NCBI GenBank assembly: GCA_023415145.1
Contig: JAEZLW010000020.1
Span: 1 to 15,848 of the forward strand
DNA length: 15,848 bases
Direction: 5' to 3'
DNA from: Bacillota bacterium
GTDB taxonomy: Bacteria; Bacillota; Clostridia; Christensenellales; Aristaeellaceae
Position numbers and translations under genes: made by a program
Shown here: positions 14,649 through 15,848 of the stretch, in pieces
Layout of the letters: every line of letters begins with the position of its first letter
Position numbering within the stretch: the stretch's first letter is position 1
The notes under the pieces: generated by a model
The model's database searches: none
Told to the model about the DNA's origin: nothing
The model's input: only the letters and a program-made list of their open reading frames with translations

Positions 14649-15848
14649 TGAACCGAAAATTCTTCTGGCTTCCTGTTCTTGCAATGCTGGCGCTATTGCT
14701 TGTGCCATCCTTCGCGCTGGCGGCTAACTATTTTATCAGCAGCGAAGCCGATATGATCAACTTCGCAAACAGCGTCAATGGCGGCAATTCCCATTACGGT
14801 GACACCTATGAACTGACGGCCAATATCACGCTTTCCGGAAATTGGTTACCCATCGGGGTAAATTTTGAAACCGATTTTTCTGGCACCTTTGACGGAAAGG
14901 GTTATCAAATCGAATATACCACCAGCGGTTCGGAATATGCCGGCCTTTTTTATCGAATCAGTTCATACGGAACGGTCAAAAACCTCCGTGTGAAAGCCTC
15001 GGTTTCAGGGGATTATGCGGGCGGCGGCATCACTGTTATTAACTACGGGAATATAGAGAAATGCTCGTTTGAGGGAACGGTCGATTGTACTGATTTTGCT
15101 GGCGGTCTGGCAGGGGCCAACCATGACACGGGCACGATCTCCAATTGCTTCAACAAAGGGACCATCAGTGCAATTTATGCGGGCGGACTTGCGTCTTTCG
15201 CTAATGAAGGCACATTCACCAATTGCTACAATGTTGGCACGGTGAATGGAACATATTACAGCGGCATGATAGGGATGGCTAGCGGTTCCATAATACATCA
15301 TTCCTTCTGGTTGGACACTTCCTGTGCCGCTGTGATTGGTTATGATATGTATGGAAATAGCATACAAAATGTGGAGCGCTTTGACAGCAGCGGCAATTTA
15401 TATGCACCCGCCCTGGGACAGACGACGCTGCTGGATGCCTTGAATAACCACACCGATATATGGGCCATATACGACACCGGATACAACCACCCTGTGTTTA
15501 AAACCATTGCGGCGTCCCCGTTAGGCCTCAGCTTTGGCAGCACAGAACCAGGCTATGAGGAACCTTCAACGCAGACGGTGACCATTGTCAACGCGGGGGA
15601 AAACCCGATCACGCTGAATGCTCTTCCCGAGTCTTCAAGCTTTACGCTTGGCCCGCTGTCTGCAACCAATTTGCCATCGGGCGCCAGTGCCACCTTTACC
15701 GTAGCGCCCAAAACCGGGCTGCCCATCGGAACATATTCGGAAGACCTGACCATCAGCGATTCATACGGCTCCGCAATCAACATTCAAGTGTCCTTCACCG
15801 TCTTCCCACACCTCATCAGATCCGTCATCGTCGAAGGCGCAACAGCCC
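14648..15848 (+). CDS. Secreted GLUG-repeat adhesin-like protein (3' end outside window)
   Basis: The frame is open for 400 codons and leaves the window at the right edge. Signal peptide: MNRKFFWLPV followed by a hydrophobic core, with cleavage near SFALA at about residue 25. Residues ~30-215 carry the ISSEADMINFANSV opening and GLUG-type repeats (YAGGGI..., FAGGLAGANHDTGTISNC, YAGGLASFANEGTFTNC), typical of bacterial surface adhesins and adjacent enzymes with beta-helical folds. Residues ~288-386 are one ASH-like module closely resembling those of the upstream protein (SPLGLSFGSTEPGYEEPS ... GTYSEDL). The start is ATG 14648 or the adjacent ATG 14645. It lies 33 bp after the upstream surface-protein stop, so the two are probably cotranscribed. 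Function inferred: secreted adhesin or glycan-contact protein. Confidence 0.82.
   Translation, partial: MNRKFFWLPVLAMLALLLVPSFALAANYFISSEADMINFANSVNGGNSHYGDTYELTANITLSGNWLPIGVNFETDFSGTFDGKGYQIEYTTSGSEYAGLFYRISSYGTVKNLRVKASVSGDYAGGGITVINYGNIEKCSFEGTVDCTDFAGGLAGANHDTGTISNCFNKGTISAIYAGGLASFANEGTFTNCYNVGTVNGTYYSGMIGMASGSIIHHSFWLDTSCAAVIGYDMYGNSIQNVERFDSSGNLYAPALGQTTLLDALNNHTDIWAIYDTGYNHPVFKTIAASPLGLSFGSTEPGYEEPSTQTVTIVNAGENPITLNALPESSSFTLGPLSATNLPSGASATFTVAPKTGLPIGTYSEDLTISDSYGSAINIQVSFTVFPHLIRSVIVEGATA

Overview
The window looks like chromosomal DNA of an anaerobic Gram-positive bacterium, probably a Clostridia-type Bacillota. The evidence is strong AGGAGG-like ribosome binding sites throughout, a Mbeg1-like (DUF2974) lipase-fold protein, a DUF454 membrane protein, a Firmicutes phage-type replication and ArpU-like gene set, and a large surface protein ending in a sortase-type signal (MPVTG, hydrophobic segment, basic tail). 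No rRNA, tRNA, CRISPR array, integrase or transposase was seen. The taxonomic call is inference.

Positions 1-1061 (minus strand): the 5' part of a long unrecognised gene that leaves the window at its 3' end, preceded by a leader with a possible promoter and a terminator-like hairpin. Positions 1062-4308 hold an AT-richer island. In it, a beta-class DNA methyltransferase (TTG start) overlaps by 8 nt a 579-aa DGQHR-domain protein (DndB/DpdB-related motif) with a possible degenerate nuclease fold at its N terminus. A convergent 74-aa gene follows. The island is bracketed by two direct copies (824-1061 and 4309-4715) of the start and leader of the left gene. The right copy is a broken pseudogene and is itself interrupted by a ~164-bp element with inverted-repeat ends. 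This layout fits insertion of a restriction-modification-like cassette with a long target duplication, or recombination between paralogues.

Positions 4724-7467 look like ordinary chromosomal genes: DUF454 (minus), DUF2974 hydrolase-fold protein (plus), and a polytopic membrane protein (minus) with a good promoter at 7515-7543. Positions 7549-10743, and perhaps to 10961, are a minus-strand phage-type operon: two small proteins, a P4/D5-type primase-helicase, and an ArpU/sigma-like late regulator. No integrase or structural genes lie beside it, so it is probably a prophage remnant or a small integrated replicon.

Positions 10914-15848 (plus strand): a consensus-like promoter drives two tandem secreted or surface proteins. 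The first (1196 aa) has a signal peptide, Ig-like modules, six ~100-residue ASH/Hydin-like beta-sandwich repeats, an X2-like domain and a MPVTG sorting signal. The second (partial) has GLUG-type adhesin repeats followed by the same ~100-residue module.

The strongest candidate for an under-described system is the methyltransferase plus DGQHR pair with its flanking long direct repeats.
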